Shown here piece after piece: positions 13,201-28,200 of a stretch of DNA of 64,000 nucleotides. The stretch covers positions 5,436,519 to 5,500,518 of the forward strand of contig NW_004624742.1 of the NCBI RefSeq assembly GCF_000247695.1. The letters are read 5' to 3'. Within the stretch, counting starts at the first letter, position 1, and the number at the start of each line of letters is the position of its first letter. The notes under the pieces are model-generated. The model was not told the origin of the DNA, made no database searches, and was given only the letters and a program-made list of their open reading frames with translations. The translations under genes and the position numbers were made by a program. The DNA is from Heterocephalus glaber. Its lineage: Eukaryota > Chordata > Mammalia > Rodentia > Bathyergidae.

Positions 13201-16200
13201 TTATGTACAATAATTTTTTTAAAGGGGTAACTTCCTCTGGGAAAAAACAAAAACAAAACACATGTAGCACTGAATGAAGAAATGGAGCTTCATGGCTAAG
13301 GGGACATTTAGAATCTGAATGCAATACACTTTTTGTCTTGTAGCTATTACAAGAATGTATGGCTTTAAAAATCAGTATAACAGTATATATTTAGCAGATG
13401 GTAGCTGAATAGGAGTTTCTTATCACTGAAGATGATTTTCCATGGTTCCTTTTTGTGTCCTGAAATGACTAATGGGACCATCTGAAATCAGCAGATTTCA
13501 GCTCCCTAAAGGCTGGGAAAGATTATTTGGCTTCATAATTCTCTGCAATGTCAGGCCCAGTACCTACCACTAAAGTGTTAACTGAATAAGAGTGAATATA
13601 TAGGTCAGTATTCATTCTGCTTTAGTTATTGCTGTCATTCATTTCCTTTTAACTTCTATATGGTAGTTTGTTATGACCTTAAAACTTTTTGGAGCTGCTC
13701 AATAAATATTTTATATAGGTATGGTGTTATTTCCTATGTAAGGAAACTGAGGTTTAGCGAGATTAAGTAATTCACCCAACTAGTAAGTGGTAGAGCCAGA
13801 ACTCAAAATCATTTCTTGTGAGCCAGGTGTAGTGGAACATACTGAAAATCCCAGCTACTTAAGAGGTTGAAGCAGGAAGATCACAAATTCAGGGCTAGCC
13901 TGGACAATGCAGTGAGATTCTGAGCACCCCCACATTGTTTTAATTCCAGTAGATTCTGAAAGTCAGGTGCTTTCTAATATACTGAATTAGAAATAGTATA
14001 AAAGCATAGAACTCACTCTGTTTCCTGAGATAAAGCTTTAATGCTATGGTCCTATCTACTCATGCAAGGATCTTTTTTTTTTTTTTTTTCTGGGTACTGG
14101 GAATCGAACTCTGGACCTTGTGCAGCAGAACCACTGAGCTAAATCCTTGGCCCAAGGATCCTTCTTTATCTAAGGACTTAAGAACCCACATGACTTGAGG
14201 TGTCACACAGGTGTTTTGGCTTGCCTGGGTGGCACTGGATGAAGAATTGTCTTGGGCTGCATATAAAATACATAATAGTTAATATATATAAGTAATAAGA
14301 TAGTTTTATATCTGTTATTGTAACTTTTTTTTTAAAGGGCAAGCAGCCTGTAGGTCCTCAGGTGCTCAGGCCCTGTGCCATTGAGCAGTATTCCTTAAGC
14401 CCCCTTTGTACTGAGGCAGGCAGTGGTCAGTTCGACACTGTTCCTAGACTAGTCTTCATCTGAGAAGCTAGTTTACTCTCATTTCATGATATAGCTCAAA
14501 TTTTTATATTACTCTCAATATCCCTGAAGCACTTTGTAAAAAAATTTGTAAAATATACATAAGTTTACCAAACCATTTTAAACATACAGTACAGCGCATT
14601 AAGTATATTCACATTGTTATGCAACAGTCACCATTATCTATCTCAAGAACATTTTAATCTTCCACCTAAAACTCTGTTCCTATTAAACACTAACTTCTCT
14701 TTCTCTCTTCTTACCACTTGGCAACCACCACTCTTTCTGTCTCTGTGTCTGAAGCATTTTATTTTTAAATGTGAAATGATTTTCCGTTCAATTCAAAGCC
14801 CTCCATCCATCAGTCTGGTCATTTGATTGTCAGTAAAACTCATTTGTGTGTGTGTCTTTAATTATGATTCTCAATTAATTTAGAAACCATATAAGTGCTT
14901 ATGTAAAATATGATTTTGCATTGGCTTCTGTATTAGTTTTCTACTGCTGTGTAACAAATTCCCCCAAATTTAGCAGTTTACAACAACACCCTTTGTTATC
15001 ACAGTTTCTGTGGCACAGAAGTCCAGCCACAGGTTAGCTCCTCTGCTCAAGGGTCTTCTCAGGCATTCTTATCAGAACCCTAACTGGGAAAGATCTTCTT
15101 CCTAGTTCCCTCAGGCTGTTGGCATAATTTGCCTCCTTGAAGCTGTAGGACTGAGGTCCCTATTTTCTTGCTGGCCTCTGGCTGAGGACCACTTTCAGCT
15201 TCTGGAGGTTACCTATCATCCCCTTGCCACAATAGCCTTCTCCACAGGTCCTCTTATAATACTGTGACTTAGTTCTTTAAAGCCAGCAAGGGAGTTTCTG
15301 ACTTTTAGGGAAAGCCTAGACCTTCTCTAAAGACTTCCTGCAAAATCAATTGATTAGGGACCTTAATTACATCAGTAAAAATCTTTTCACTTCTGACCAT
15401 GTAATATAATCATGGAAGTGACATCCATGTTTTATGGGTTAAAAGCCAGTCTCACAGATCCCACCCACACTCAAGGGGAGGGATTAGTGGGGTGTGGATA
15501 TGGGCTGAGGGGGCACCTTAGAGTCATTCTGCTATAACTTCCTTTTTTTTTTTTTTTTAAACTTGTTTCACAGGGTTTTTTATCAGCAATTGGATACCCT
15601 TTTCCAAAAATTATTTTTAATCATGGAAGGAAAAAGAGGATATGGAATTACCTTGAATTTGAGGAAGAAGAAGACAAACAATTAGCAGACTCTGTGGCCT
15701 CTCTGGCATATCTAGTATTTGTTCAGGGCATCCAAATTGATCAACTGCCAGTGGTTTTAAGGTAAGAGTTAGTGTTTGGTTTATTCATGAATTCTAGCAG
15801 AAGCTTTTTTTGGTACCAGGAATCGAACTCTGGACCTTGTGCTTGCGAGGCAGGTGACAGAACCACTGGGCTAAATCCCCAGTGCCCTATTCATGAATTC
15901 TAAAAGAAGTGTCACACTTTCATTTACCTAATCTCCGATATATACATATTAACATATTAATATGTTTAAAATAAAGTATAAGTAGAAGCTATTTTTATTC
16001 TAAATGATACTGGTTATAATCTGTTAAAGCCAGTAGTAGTCAAGTAATGAAAAGGTAGCTGTTAAAATATATGTTAGGGAATAGTGGAAGTGACCAGGCT
16101 ATGATTGTGTATCCCTGTAATTCCAGCATGCTGGGAGGCTGAGGCAGGAAGATCTCAACTTCAAGCCTAGCCTGAGCAACTTAATAAGACCCTGTCAAAA

Positions 16201-19200
16201 TAAAACAAAAAAGAAGGGCTAGGGGTAGAGTTCAGTGTGAAGAACCTGGGTTCAATACTTAGTACCAAAAAAAGAAATATTAAACTGTTCTTCATTTTGA
16301 AACTTTTGGGGCCAGCATGTACAATACTAATAAGCAGGAGAACTGTCTAGGTATTCAGTTACCTTCATCTCTTCACTGAATGACTTCTGTATCCTGAGTA
16401 CATATTTGTATATCCACTCTCACTCATATTTAATCCAGTCCATTCTCAACACTAAAAAGTGAAGCTTTAAGTGAAGTCATTGATTAAAAACACTTCCTCG
16501 TTGCCTACACATGACTCCTGAGACAAGCTTCTGCATGATCTGGTCCCTGTTTTATTGTCCTTATTCATCTCCTGCCACCTTTCCTCTTGTTTACTCTACT
16601 TCCATAGCTTACTCAAATTCATTGTGAACTTTCCTTCTATGGGGCATTTGTGTATGCTGAGAACTATCTTTATCCTTAAATGTCAGTTTCTCAGTGAAGC
16701 CTTTCAATTCTGTTTCTTTCATCCCCTTTCCTTCCCCTCTCTCCATTCTTCCATCTCTTGTTCCCCTTCCCATTTGAAAAAGATCTCCCTACTTCCTATT
16801 ATCTTTCTTTCTTTTGCTCTTTATTTATAGTTTGGACTTCTCATATAAGAGGAACCATGTGATATTTAATCTTGTGTGTCTGATTTATTTCACTTTGTAT
16901 TATGGTCACAAGGTGCATCCATTTTCCTACAGATGTCTCAAGTTTATCCTTCTTTATGGCAGAGCATTACTAGATTCCATTGTGTATAAATAATGCTTTT
17001 TTAAAATTCATTCATCCGTTGATGGGCCCAGAGCCTGTACTCATACACAAAAATAACTCTATCCCCAGAATAATTTACATACACAGTATGAATTTCCTAA
17101 GGTTCCTGTAACAAAGTACTACAAAGTAGATGGTTAAAATAAGGAATGTTATTGTCTTATAGATCTGGAGCCTAGGTGTTTTAGAAGGCTGATTCCCTAC
17201 AATGCTGTGACAAAGACTCTCTTTCATGGCTATCTCTTAGCTTCTAGTGGTTTGCTAGCAATCTTTTTTTTAAATTAAAATTTTTTTTTTTACTTTTTAA
17301 TACATTTTAATTGGTCCCATTCCCCCCCTTATATGTACAGAAACTTTGTTTCCATTTTTTCCTTCTATTTTCACTTTTTTTCTTGTCCCTTCCTTTTTCC
17401 CTCCCTCCTCCCTTGTTCCCTTTCCCATTTGAACACTTTCTTTCCATTTCCCAGCATCCATTATACACTTCAGTCCTTATTTCCACTTTTGGTTTCTCAC
17501 ATGAGAGAAACAATGTGGTATTTAAACATGTGTGTCTGATTTATTTCACTTAAGAGTATGGTCTCCAGGTCCATACATTTAGCTATAAATGTCTGAAGCT
17601 CATCCTTCTTTATGGCAGAGTAGTACTCCACTGTATAAAAAAACCATGTCTTCTTTATCCACTTGTCTGTTGATGGCCATTTGGGCTGTTTGCAAGATTT
17701 AGCTATTACAGACTGCTGCTGTAAACATTGATGTGCATAAATTGCTGTGGTATGATGCTTTTAATTATTTGGAGGAGATACCAAGAAGAGGTATAGCTGG
17801 GTCAAATGGAACCTCTAGTTTTAGTTTCTTGAGAAATCTCCACACTGATTTCCACAGTGGTTGGACCAGTCTGCACTCCCACCAGCAGTGGAAAAGGAAG
17901 GGTTCCTTTTTCCCCACAGGCCCTCCAGCATTTGTTATTGGTTGATTTCTTGATAGCAGCCATTCTTTCTGGAGTGAGATGGAATCTCAGTGTTGTTTTA
18001 ATTTACATTTCTCGAATGATCAAAAATGTTGAACATTTTTTCATGTATTATTTACTGTTTCTAATTCTTCATCTGAGAAGTGTCTTTTTATTTCGGATGC
18101 CCATTTTTGCATTGGATCTTTAAATTTGGGGGGTCTGATTTTTTAAAGTTCTGTATACATTCTATATAATAGGTCCTTTATCTGAATACCTGGTAAAAAT
18201 GTTTTCCCACTCTGTAGGTTGTCTCTTCACTTTGTTGGTGGTTTCTCTTGCCATGAAAAAGCTTCTTAATGAGATGAGATCCCAATTGTTGATTCTTTGT
18301 AGTATTTCCTGTGCAGTCTGGCTTTTGTTCATGAAGTCTTTGCCTACTCTTATGTCCTTAAGCATTCTACCTATTCTCTCTTCCAGCAGATTTAGTATTT
18401 CTGTTTCAGTATTTAGATCTTTTGATCCATTTCAATTTTAGGTTAGTGTGTGGTGAAAGATATGGGTCTAGTTTCAATCTTCAGCATAATAGTTTCTCCA
18501 GCACCATTTATTAAAGAGGCTATCTTTTTTCCAGTGAAAGTACTTGGCTACTTTGTCAAAGATAAAGTGGTTGAGTATTTCTGGAGTTGTTTCTGCATCC
18601 TCTAGTCTGTTCCACTGATCCTCAGGTCTGTTCTTTTACCAGTACCATACTGATTTTATCATGGTAGCTTTGTAGCATAATTTAAAGTCAGGGATTGTGA
18701 TACCCCCTGCTTTGCCTTTGTTGCCCAGAATTGTCTTTGTTATTCTAGGTTTCTTCTGGGTCCAAATGAATTTTAGGATTGCTTTTTCTAATTCTGTGAG
18801 ATATTTTGTTGGGATTTTGATTGGGATTGCATTGAATCTGTGTAACAATTTTGGAAGTATGGCCATTTTCACTATATTGGTTCTTCCTATCTAAGAACAA
18901 GGGATATCTTACCATTTTCTAATATCTTCAATCTCCTTTTTCAGAGTACTGTAGTTTTCAATGTAGAGGTCTTTTACTTCCTATGTTAGATTGATTCCTA
19001 GGTATTTCATTTTTTTGGATGCTATTGTGAAAGGGATTGTTTCTATAATTTTTCTCTCCATGAGTCTATTATTTGTGTTCAGGAGGCCTATTGACTTTTG
19101 AGTGTTGACTTTGTATCCAGCTACACCACTGAGTTTGGTTATCAAATCTAAAAGTCTTTCGGTGGAGTTTTTTGGGTCTTCTATGTAGAGTATCATGTCA

Positions 19201-22200
19201 TCTGCAACATATCTTTTTGGGGGAAGATATAACTCAACCCACAACATTATGTATGTGTATAAAATTTCAAAAAACCGTGTGAGCTCTTTGTGGTGGTGCT
19301 TGCTTGAAATCCCAGCACTCTGGAAGGCTTAGTCAGGAGGTTCATAAATTCAACCCAAGAGTGAGCAACTAAGCGACTTATCAAGACCTGGTCTCAAAAT
19401 AAGAAGTAAAAGGGATTGAGGATATAGCTCAGGGTGAAGGCCTTGGGTTCAGTAAATGAATGAATGAATGAATGAATGCTTATATGCATGTGTGTATACA
19501 CACATATTTATCCTTTTTTTTCTTTCTATTTTAGCCCTTCATACATTTTGCAGTTTAATATGGGGCATACTGAAGTCTTTTTGCAAAGGTAAGATCATTT
19601 ACATCGTATGTAGGGATTAAATAATAGTGCTAAAATTGTCCTTGTTGATCAGGGGGACTGCCTTCTCTTTGCTAGGCCTTAATTAACTGATTATTTTATA
19701 AAACAGTTAAATATTTTTTTTCCTTCAGCATTTTCTACATATCCATTTCTCAGGTTAACCTTATTTCAAAAGATAGTAAATTGAAATACCTCTACCTCAT
19801 TGTAACTTCTTCCATCTAAGGAGGAAGTTCATCCATGTTTTTACTGCACGGACATAGTCTGTGAACTGCATCATAAGGAAGGAAGCAATTTGATCTCACA
19901 TTTTATAACTTAGATAATTAGCAGTGCTGTCATTCAATTGTAGATTTTCTCATCTGAGGGGGTAAGAAATAAGGCTTTCTCTTAAAATGAGAAAAAAAGA
20001 AATGACAAGGTAACAGGCATGCATAATTTCTTCAGATAGATTTAAGAATTCTATACAGCTCTATCTCTTTGTTTTCTTGGCCTATAGCATGTTTAAATTA
20101 TCTCTTGAGATTAATCAGGACGTTGGAATACTATTCTCTAGGAACATTAGTGTCAGTTTATCAATCCCATCTCTTCCCAGGTAAAGGAAGATTTGTAACA
20201 TGGCAAATGTCCAAAACCTCAGCCTATTAAGCAGAAATTTCCAAGGGTCTCCTGGCACAAGTAGTTATTAACTTTTTAGATTTGTTGCATTATATGTTTT
20301 AATGATTTTATATTCATTTCATATAGTTTCTGTAATTCATACAGTGAAAGTATGTATTGTTTTGAATCTAGTACTTTTGAAATTTGCACATATTTTGTTA
20401 TTAAGCCCAAAACATAGTCAACTGTAATATATAAAATTATATGAGATATTATTTATTTCTTAGCACTTCCTATTGAAGATGTATTGATTTGAAATATAGA
20501 AATAATCTCTGGGCAGGCTAATTTGGTCAGATGTGGATCAAAATCAAGATAGATTGGAGGAAAAAATAAGAACCAAGAGAGATTATGTAAAGGTACCAAT
20601 TTACAGTGATGAATGTCATTTATACCTAAAATGTACCAATAAAATTAAATTTTAAAAAATCAAGATAGATCAAATGGATTAAGAATTTTGATTTAGTTCT
20701 TCAGTAGAATTTCTCCTTAGTGTTAATGTATTTTAAGTCTTTAAATTTCAGTTTTTATTTATTTATTTTTTTAAAAAAATCATTCTAAATTTATAAACTC
20801 ATTGATAAATTTTAACATTCTCTTCCAGAACAGAAGAGTCTGTTTTGTCCAAAGGATTGGTAAGATTTGTTTTCTCCTGTTATAATTTATTTATTTATTT
20901 ATTTTTTCTCTTTCAGGGTTGAGACCAGGGTCTCACCATGTAATTCAGGCTAGCCTTGAACTCACTGTATGGTCCAGGCTGGCCTCGAACTCACAGCAAC
21001 CTGCATGCCTCAGCCACTTGAGACTTGGGATTACAAGCATGCACCACCATGGGGCTCCCGTTATAATTTAAATACATAAGCATGTCGACAGATATGGCTG
21101 TTGACTTTACCTTCTACCTGTTTTTTGTTTGTTTTGTTTTGTTTTGTTTTTTGGTATGGGGGATCGAACTTGGGTCCTTCTGCTTGTGAGGCAGGTGGCA
21201 GAACCACTGAGCTAAATCCCCGGCCCTACCTATCTGTATATATTTTAATCTGTAGGAACTACTGAAGAATGGTTTATTAAGAATAGAAGATAACAGTCTA
21301 CTTTACCAGTACTTAGAAATCAAGAGTTTCCTTACTGTACCTCAGGTAAATAAAATATGTGTCTAATCTTGAAAATAGGCCCCTGCCTATTCCGAACTTT
21401 AGGTAAGGTCACAACTCCTACTTTTCTGCTTCTAAAAACTCTAGTGTCATGTCATCAAATAGAACTTTTTGTGATGATAGAAGTGTTCTTTTATCTATAC
21501 AGTAAGAAAGCCAGTACTCTTATTGAGTATAATACTTGAAATGTGGAACTGAATTTTAAATTTAATTTAAACTTAATTACCGTAGTTAAGTTTACTAGCC
21601 ACCATAGTTGATGACATTGCATCTAGTGACAAACATAATTTTCTTAATGCTTTGTTTTTGTAGGGATCTTGGAAAAGTAAGCTCCTTTATTTTTATCTTA
21701 ACTCGTGTTCTCAGGACTTCCTCTGAGGCATATACTGACTCATTACTAAAGCCACTACCATACATTTTTTTCCCTCCTATGGTTTATTTTGTCTAGTACT
21801 CTTGGTTGATTATTATATCCAAGTATATCCATAGATGTGAGTGGAGAAATTTCTTAATATTTAAATAGAAAAACATGGCTTTTGTTAATATATTAAGCTT
21901 ATTTTTAATGAATGCATTATATTCTGCATATTTGGTTTCATTTTCTTGCCACTCTGAACTGAAAATACCATTCACTTTGAAAATCACTTTATAACATTTC
22001 ACTTTGTTACTTGTAAAACTGATTGTAGTTTCCTGTAGATGTCCTAGTAAAATGAAAACCTCAGGGAAAAATAAATTTACCTATTTGTAAATCTCTCACC
22101 CTTATAATCTCCTGCCCTCATGCCTCTGAATTTTGAGTATACGCTATTGATAACATAGTTGTTTGCAGTCAATATAACCCATTTATATCTCAATTTAATT

Positions 22201-25200
22201 TTTTTTTAATTTCCAGAGCTTAGTCAAAGTAATGACACTTTGCCCCATTGAGACATTGGTATGTAAGTTTGGGGGGATTAAATAATAATGAGTTATAGTG
22301 AGAAATTTTACTCTCTATTCATTTTATGTAACAATATTTGTTCCATTTTAGAGAAAAAAAGGTTTAGCCATGCTTCAGTTGTATATTAACAAGTTGGATT
22401 CACAAGGCAAATATACATTATTTAGGTATGTATCAAGCATGACTAATTGCTAAGTGTGTGGCTGATTGAAAACCAAGTTAATGCCAGCATAGAGTATTTC
22501 AGCAAGTTGTACATGTAATTCTACCATAGTTGGAAGCAATATTGTGAGTTTTCTGTGACAGGTAGAGAAAGAGTTTATCAAATATCTTTGATAATATATA
22601 CATACATTAATATGAATAACAGTATATATCTCAATTCAATTAATTAAAATACTCAACTTTTGCTTCTGGATCTGTGGCGAAGCAGAACATCATGGCCACT
22701 AGCAGGTGGCAGAGGAGTTGCTTACCTCTTGGAGGCCAGAAAGCAGGAGAGAGGAATGATTGGGATTCCACAATTCTCTGCAAGGGCACACTTCAGTGAC
22801 CTGACTTCCTTCCACTAGGCCCCACCTCCAACAGGTCCATCACCTCCCAACAGTGCCATCATCTGGGAATCAAGCTTTTCAACATGTGAACCTTTGGGGG
22901 ACATTTAAGATCCAAACTATAACCCTAGTCATATGTCCCATTTCCTTTTCTAGTTAAGCTAACCAGCACTTATCTACTTAAAGGATAATTTTGGAAGGAT
23001 TAAAGTTATTATATTGGTTTCAATTCTTGACATATTAAATTCTAACTGAGCATAGAAAGAGTCAAACTGTGTTAATAGAAATTTCTTTTTGAAAGATCTG
23101 ACTTTGTACCTGGTTAATCATCCTAATTGCCTTCACTTTAGATTTATATTCCTAGAAGTAACACATGGCTCATGTGAATTTATAAAACTTTTATCACCAT
23201 TTAGTTGTAATGCAGTTCAGTATAATTTAATGTGCTGTCATTTTGCTTTCTAGGTGCTTGTTGAATACAAGTAATCACTCGGGTGTGGAGGCCTTTATTA
23301 TTCAAAATATCAAAAATCAAATTGATATGTCATTTAAGGTAAGAACATAGCAAAAGTGTCAGTTACCAATTTATATGTGGAATATGCAATATGGATTTAT
23401 CTTTAGTGTTAAGGTATATTCTTATTTCTACTATTAAAACTCTGAATTGTGAAATTTTCTTAACTATACATTTAAATTGTATTCTTTGAGCTGATATATG
23501 ACTTTGTTTTGCTATATATTTCTGAAAAATAAATGAAAACTTTATAAAGTTTCATCTGTTTGTGAATATTTAGTAATTCCATATAGAAAACAGAGAACAA
23601 CCACCATTGTTCTCAAACTGGCAAGATTTGCTTCAGATGTCTGGAAGGTGAATGGAAGTATGGAAATTAAAGTTTAAAAACATTTTAATGTGTGATAGTT
23701 TATTTTTGTAGTATTAAAGTATTAGAAAAGCATTATTTATCATGCTATTATTTAAACCTTTCCAAATTTTTCTTTGCTTTTCAGAAAACACCTAACAAAT
23801 GGTTTACAGGACCACAGCTGATTTCTCTTTTAGATTTGGTACTGTTTCTCCCAGAGGGTGTTGAAACAGATTTACTACAAAACTCAGATAGGTAAGGTGA
23901 CTATTAGTAAGGTTCAAACAGTAGACTACTTAAAGTAATAAAATATTGTATTCAGTATTTCTGTGGTTTTTATGATCTATGGTTAATTCATACAATTATA
24001 TTAAAATGTTCATATTTAAGTTCTTTGATATATAGAAACAAAGTAAAATCTTTCAAGAATGACCAACAATCTAAATTTGTATCCTTCATGTACTCAGAAT
24101 TCCATAGAGATTTGTAACTATAACATTTGTGACTAAAAATTACAAATCTCATGAGTATAATTTATAAAATGCTTATGTATTTGGGTTTGTTGCTTTTTTT
24201 CCCAGATAGAACATGTAATATCACTTTTGGTATACTAGAATGAATGTTGAGAAGTTTTTATAAGCACTTATAAAAAGAAAGGAACCTTAAAATCTAGAAA
24301 GCAAGTGATGATACTTTCAAATATTAAGGATAATGGGTTTTCTTTGAAGGGGAAAAATAGTAATTTTCACCACTGTATTTTATGAACTTAAATGCAAACA
24401 AGAGTAATAAGCTATTACTACTCCAAAAGATGTGACAGGAAGTTTCTAATGTCAAACAATTATAAAAATATTCCTAAGGTTTTTCACTTCCTTCATGCAT
24501 TGAAATTGAAGTTAATTATATAAAACTATAAGTAACAAATTATATATTTTAATTAACAGGATTATGGCTGCATTAAATTTATTGAGGTATTTGGTTATCA
24601 AAGATAATGAAAATGACAATCAAGTAAGTTAATTATTTGAAAAAGAAACTGTGAGTATATTCAAAATGCATAAAGAATGTTTGAGATTTTCTTAATATCT
24701 ATGTAAGCCAGTGTTTAATATCTTACAAAGTGTTTAATATCTTACAAAGGCTGGGAAAGTAGGTACAAACAATTATTCTGACTCCTGTAGTTAATTCTCA
24801 GAAGCACCTGCCACTCCACATCCAGCTTCTTTTTCCTTTCCTTTTCCTATTGTGCCTGTGGTCTCTCATTGCTTAGCTGTATTGGATTAACTATGTTGCG
24901 GGCCCTAAATTAACGGACCTTGTGGAGCTCAACATATATTTGGGTGACTTGTTAGTATTCTTCTACCTATATTTCATGATTTAAGTCTGAGTTATGTAAG
25001 ATAAATTTATATGATATTTAATATCACCTCATCAGTCATGACAAATTGAAGAAGCATTTTCAGCACTAAAACTGAATTTGTTAACAGATCCTTTTGTATA
25101 ATGTGTGGGAAGTTGGATTTTGAAAAATAGCACTTCATTAGAAGTATTCAAATATAAAACTATTTGAAGGAGATTTGTCATACAGTAAAATTGATTTGCT

Positions 25201-28200
25201 TTTTATCTTCTTTCTACCTACTCTAGTCTAATAATTGCTTTCCCTATATACCTGTATTAATTGTAACCATTTGAATCATGTGTTATTCTGGTTTTTAAAA
25301 AGAAAGTAATAGAAAGAATGAAAGCAATCATAAAGGTGCCAAAGAAATTTTTTAATTAAGTACTGTAAGTCATAATTTGGGATGAAAAGTTCATGGGAAA
25401 AGTAGCAGTTTCCTTCTTTCTTGACTGATTTAGTGTGTCCAGCTATCTGACCTTTTGTTCATCCCTCTTTAGCTAATAATTAATTGATATCACTGACTGG
25501 TGCTCTGTACCAGATGTTAATTTCTTTCTTTTCAACATTTTATTGTGAAAAATTTCAAACACACAACAAAGCTTAAAGAATTTTATAGTGATCACTGATT
25601 TACCTGACACCTAGCTCCTACTATTTTACTCTACTTGCTTTATCTGGTATCCATCTCCATTCATCATTATTTTTTGACGCATTTCAAAGTAAGCTGCAGA
25701 AATCAGCATAGTTTGCCCAGAATATTTCAGCACATATTTCATTAAGTAGAGTTAAATATTTGTCAGTTTTTCTGTGAAGTAAAATTTATATAAAATGCAC
25801 AAATTTAAGTGTACAGCGACTATTTTAATAAATGTGTAGATCTATTTTATTCCAAACCATATCAAATACAGACCATTACCATCATCACAAGAAGCTCCCT
25901 CATGCCTCTTCCTAGTTAATTCTGACTTCATTGCTCCATTCCCATCCCTGCCAGAGGCAACCACTATTCTGGCTAGGTGTTGTCTATCACTTATTCTTCA
26001 CAAAGCTGAAAGAAAGTACTCTACTTTTCCATTCTTACAGATAATGTAGGCACAGGAAAGGATCATTCACTTGCACAAGGACACATCTAGAAAGGTGTAG
26101 AAATGGCTATGACTCTGGGCAGTGGCCAGAACTTCTGACATCACAAACCAAATCCTGACTCCTAAAGAGTGGTAAAACAAAAAAGATACAATATAAGATT
26201 CAGGATTATTGGAGGCCCTGAAGCTACAGGAAGGTGTCCTTAGGTAAGGAATGAGTTTTTACTTTTTTTAGAAATCAGAAAATGCTGTACTTGCATAAGA
26301 GATTATCTGATCTGCTTGACAGAAAAGGAATTATTAGTTAGTACTGATAAATTTATTAGGTGTGGAATACAGAGGCAGCAGATGGGCCTCTGCCTAGAGA
26401 GGGAAGGGAACACCTGACAGTTCAGCATTATATAATATCCACAGATAACTCCTCACTTTTATTTGGTGTAAACATTGTATAGTGAAGAAAAGGATACAAC
26501 CAAGTCATAGGACTGTCTTATTTAATGGTTTTTCATTTTTTTCCTCAGGGATCAAACATTCCAAATTTTTGTCATATTGTCATAATTATCACAAGAATTA
26601 CCATACCAAAGAAATTAGCCAAAAACCTTCTCCAAGATGGCAACCTGACGCCTTTAAGGCAGTTTAAGAGCCACTCTATGATGGAAACGTTTCTCCCAAG
26701 TACAATTATAGGAGATCATGTATATGAATGAGAGGCAGATCTATTTAATAAATCAAAAAATTGCAGCTTCTGGGATTGTGGGTTTATCTCAATGGTATAG
26801 TGCATGCTTAGCATGGGCAAAGCTCAAGGATTGATCCCTAATGACCAACAAAAGGTAACTTTTGATTAAGATGTGTTTTTTTCTGAAGTTTGGTTAAGAG
26901 AGAAAATGATACTCTAGTGATGCTTAGTTGGGGACATTTTATTCAAAAGGACAAGTTCCTATTTTTTTAAATTAATTTTATTGGTAAATTTTAGGTATAC
27001 AATATAATGACATTCATCATTGGAAATGTGGACCTTTATATAATCTCTCTTGGTTCTTATTTTTTCCCCATTCCCCTGCCCTCCAACCCCTCCATCCCTC
27101 AATATTTACAAAGACTTTGTTTCCATTTTTTCATTTTCTCATATTAAATCTTTCCTTTCCCCTACCCCTCCCACTTCCCCTTCCCCTCTTTTCTTCCTAT
27201 TTCACATTATCTATTATATCTTTTATGCCTTATTTACACTTTCACTTTCTCATTACAGAGAAACTATTTGGTATTTGCACTTGTATGTTCTATGTATGTC
27301 ACTTAGAGTATTACCTCGGGCTAGGGATTTAGCTCAGTGTTTCCACTGCCTGCCTTGCAAGCAAGGACTCAAGTTTGATCGCCGGTACCAAAAAAAAAAA
27401 AAAAANNNNNNNNNNNNNNNNNNNNNNNNNNNNNNNNNNNNNNNNNNNNNNNNNNNNNNNNNNNNNNNNNNNNNNNNNNNNNNNNNNNNNNNNNNNNNNN
27501 NNNNNNNNNNNNNNNNNNNNNNNNNNNNNNNNNNNNNNNNNNNNNNNNNNNNNNNNNNNNNNNNNNNNNNNNNNNNNNNNNNNNNNNNNNNNNNNNNNNN
27601 NNNNNNNNNNNNNNNNNNNNNNNNNNNNNNNNNNNNNNNNNNNNNNNNNNNNNNNNNNNNNNNNNNNNNNNNNNNNNNNNNNNNNNNNNNNNNNNNNNNN
27701 NNNNNNNNNNNNNNNNNNNNNNNNNNNNNNNNNNNNNNNNNNNNNNNNNNNNNNNNNNNNNNNNNNNNNNNNNNNNNNNNNNNNNNNNNNNNNNNNNNNN
27801 NNNNNNNNNNNNNNNNNNNNNNNNNNNNNNNNNNNNNNNNNNNNNNNNNNNNNNNNNNNNNNNNNNNNNNNNNNNNNNNNNNNNNNNNNNNNNNNNNNNN
27901 NNNNNNNNNNNNNNNNNNNNNNNNNNNNNNNNNNNNNNNNNNNNNNNNNNNNNNNNNNNNNNNNNNNNNNNNNNNNNNNNNNNNNNNNNNNNNNNATGTC
28001 CCACTTGTTGATTGTTTGTGCTAGTTCACGGGCAACTGAGGTTTTGTTCATAAAATCTTTTCCTACATCAATGTCTTCAAGAGTTCTACCTAACCTCTGT
28101 TCCAGCCGGTTCAGTGTTTCTGTTTTAATATTTATATCTGTAATCCATTTCAATTTTAGTTTAGTGCATGGTGAGAGATGTAGGTCTAGTTGTTTTGTTT

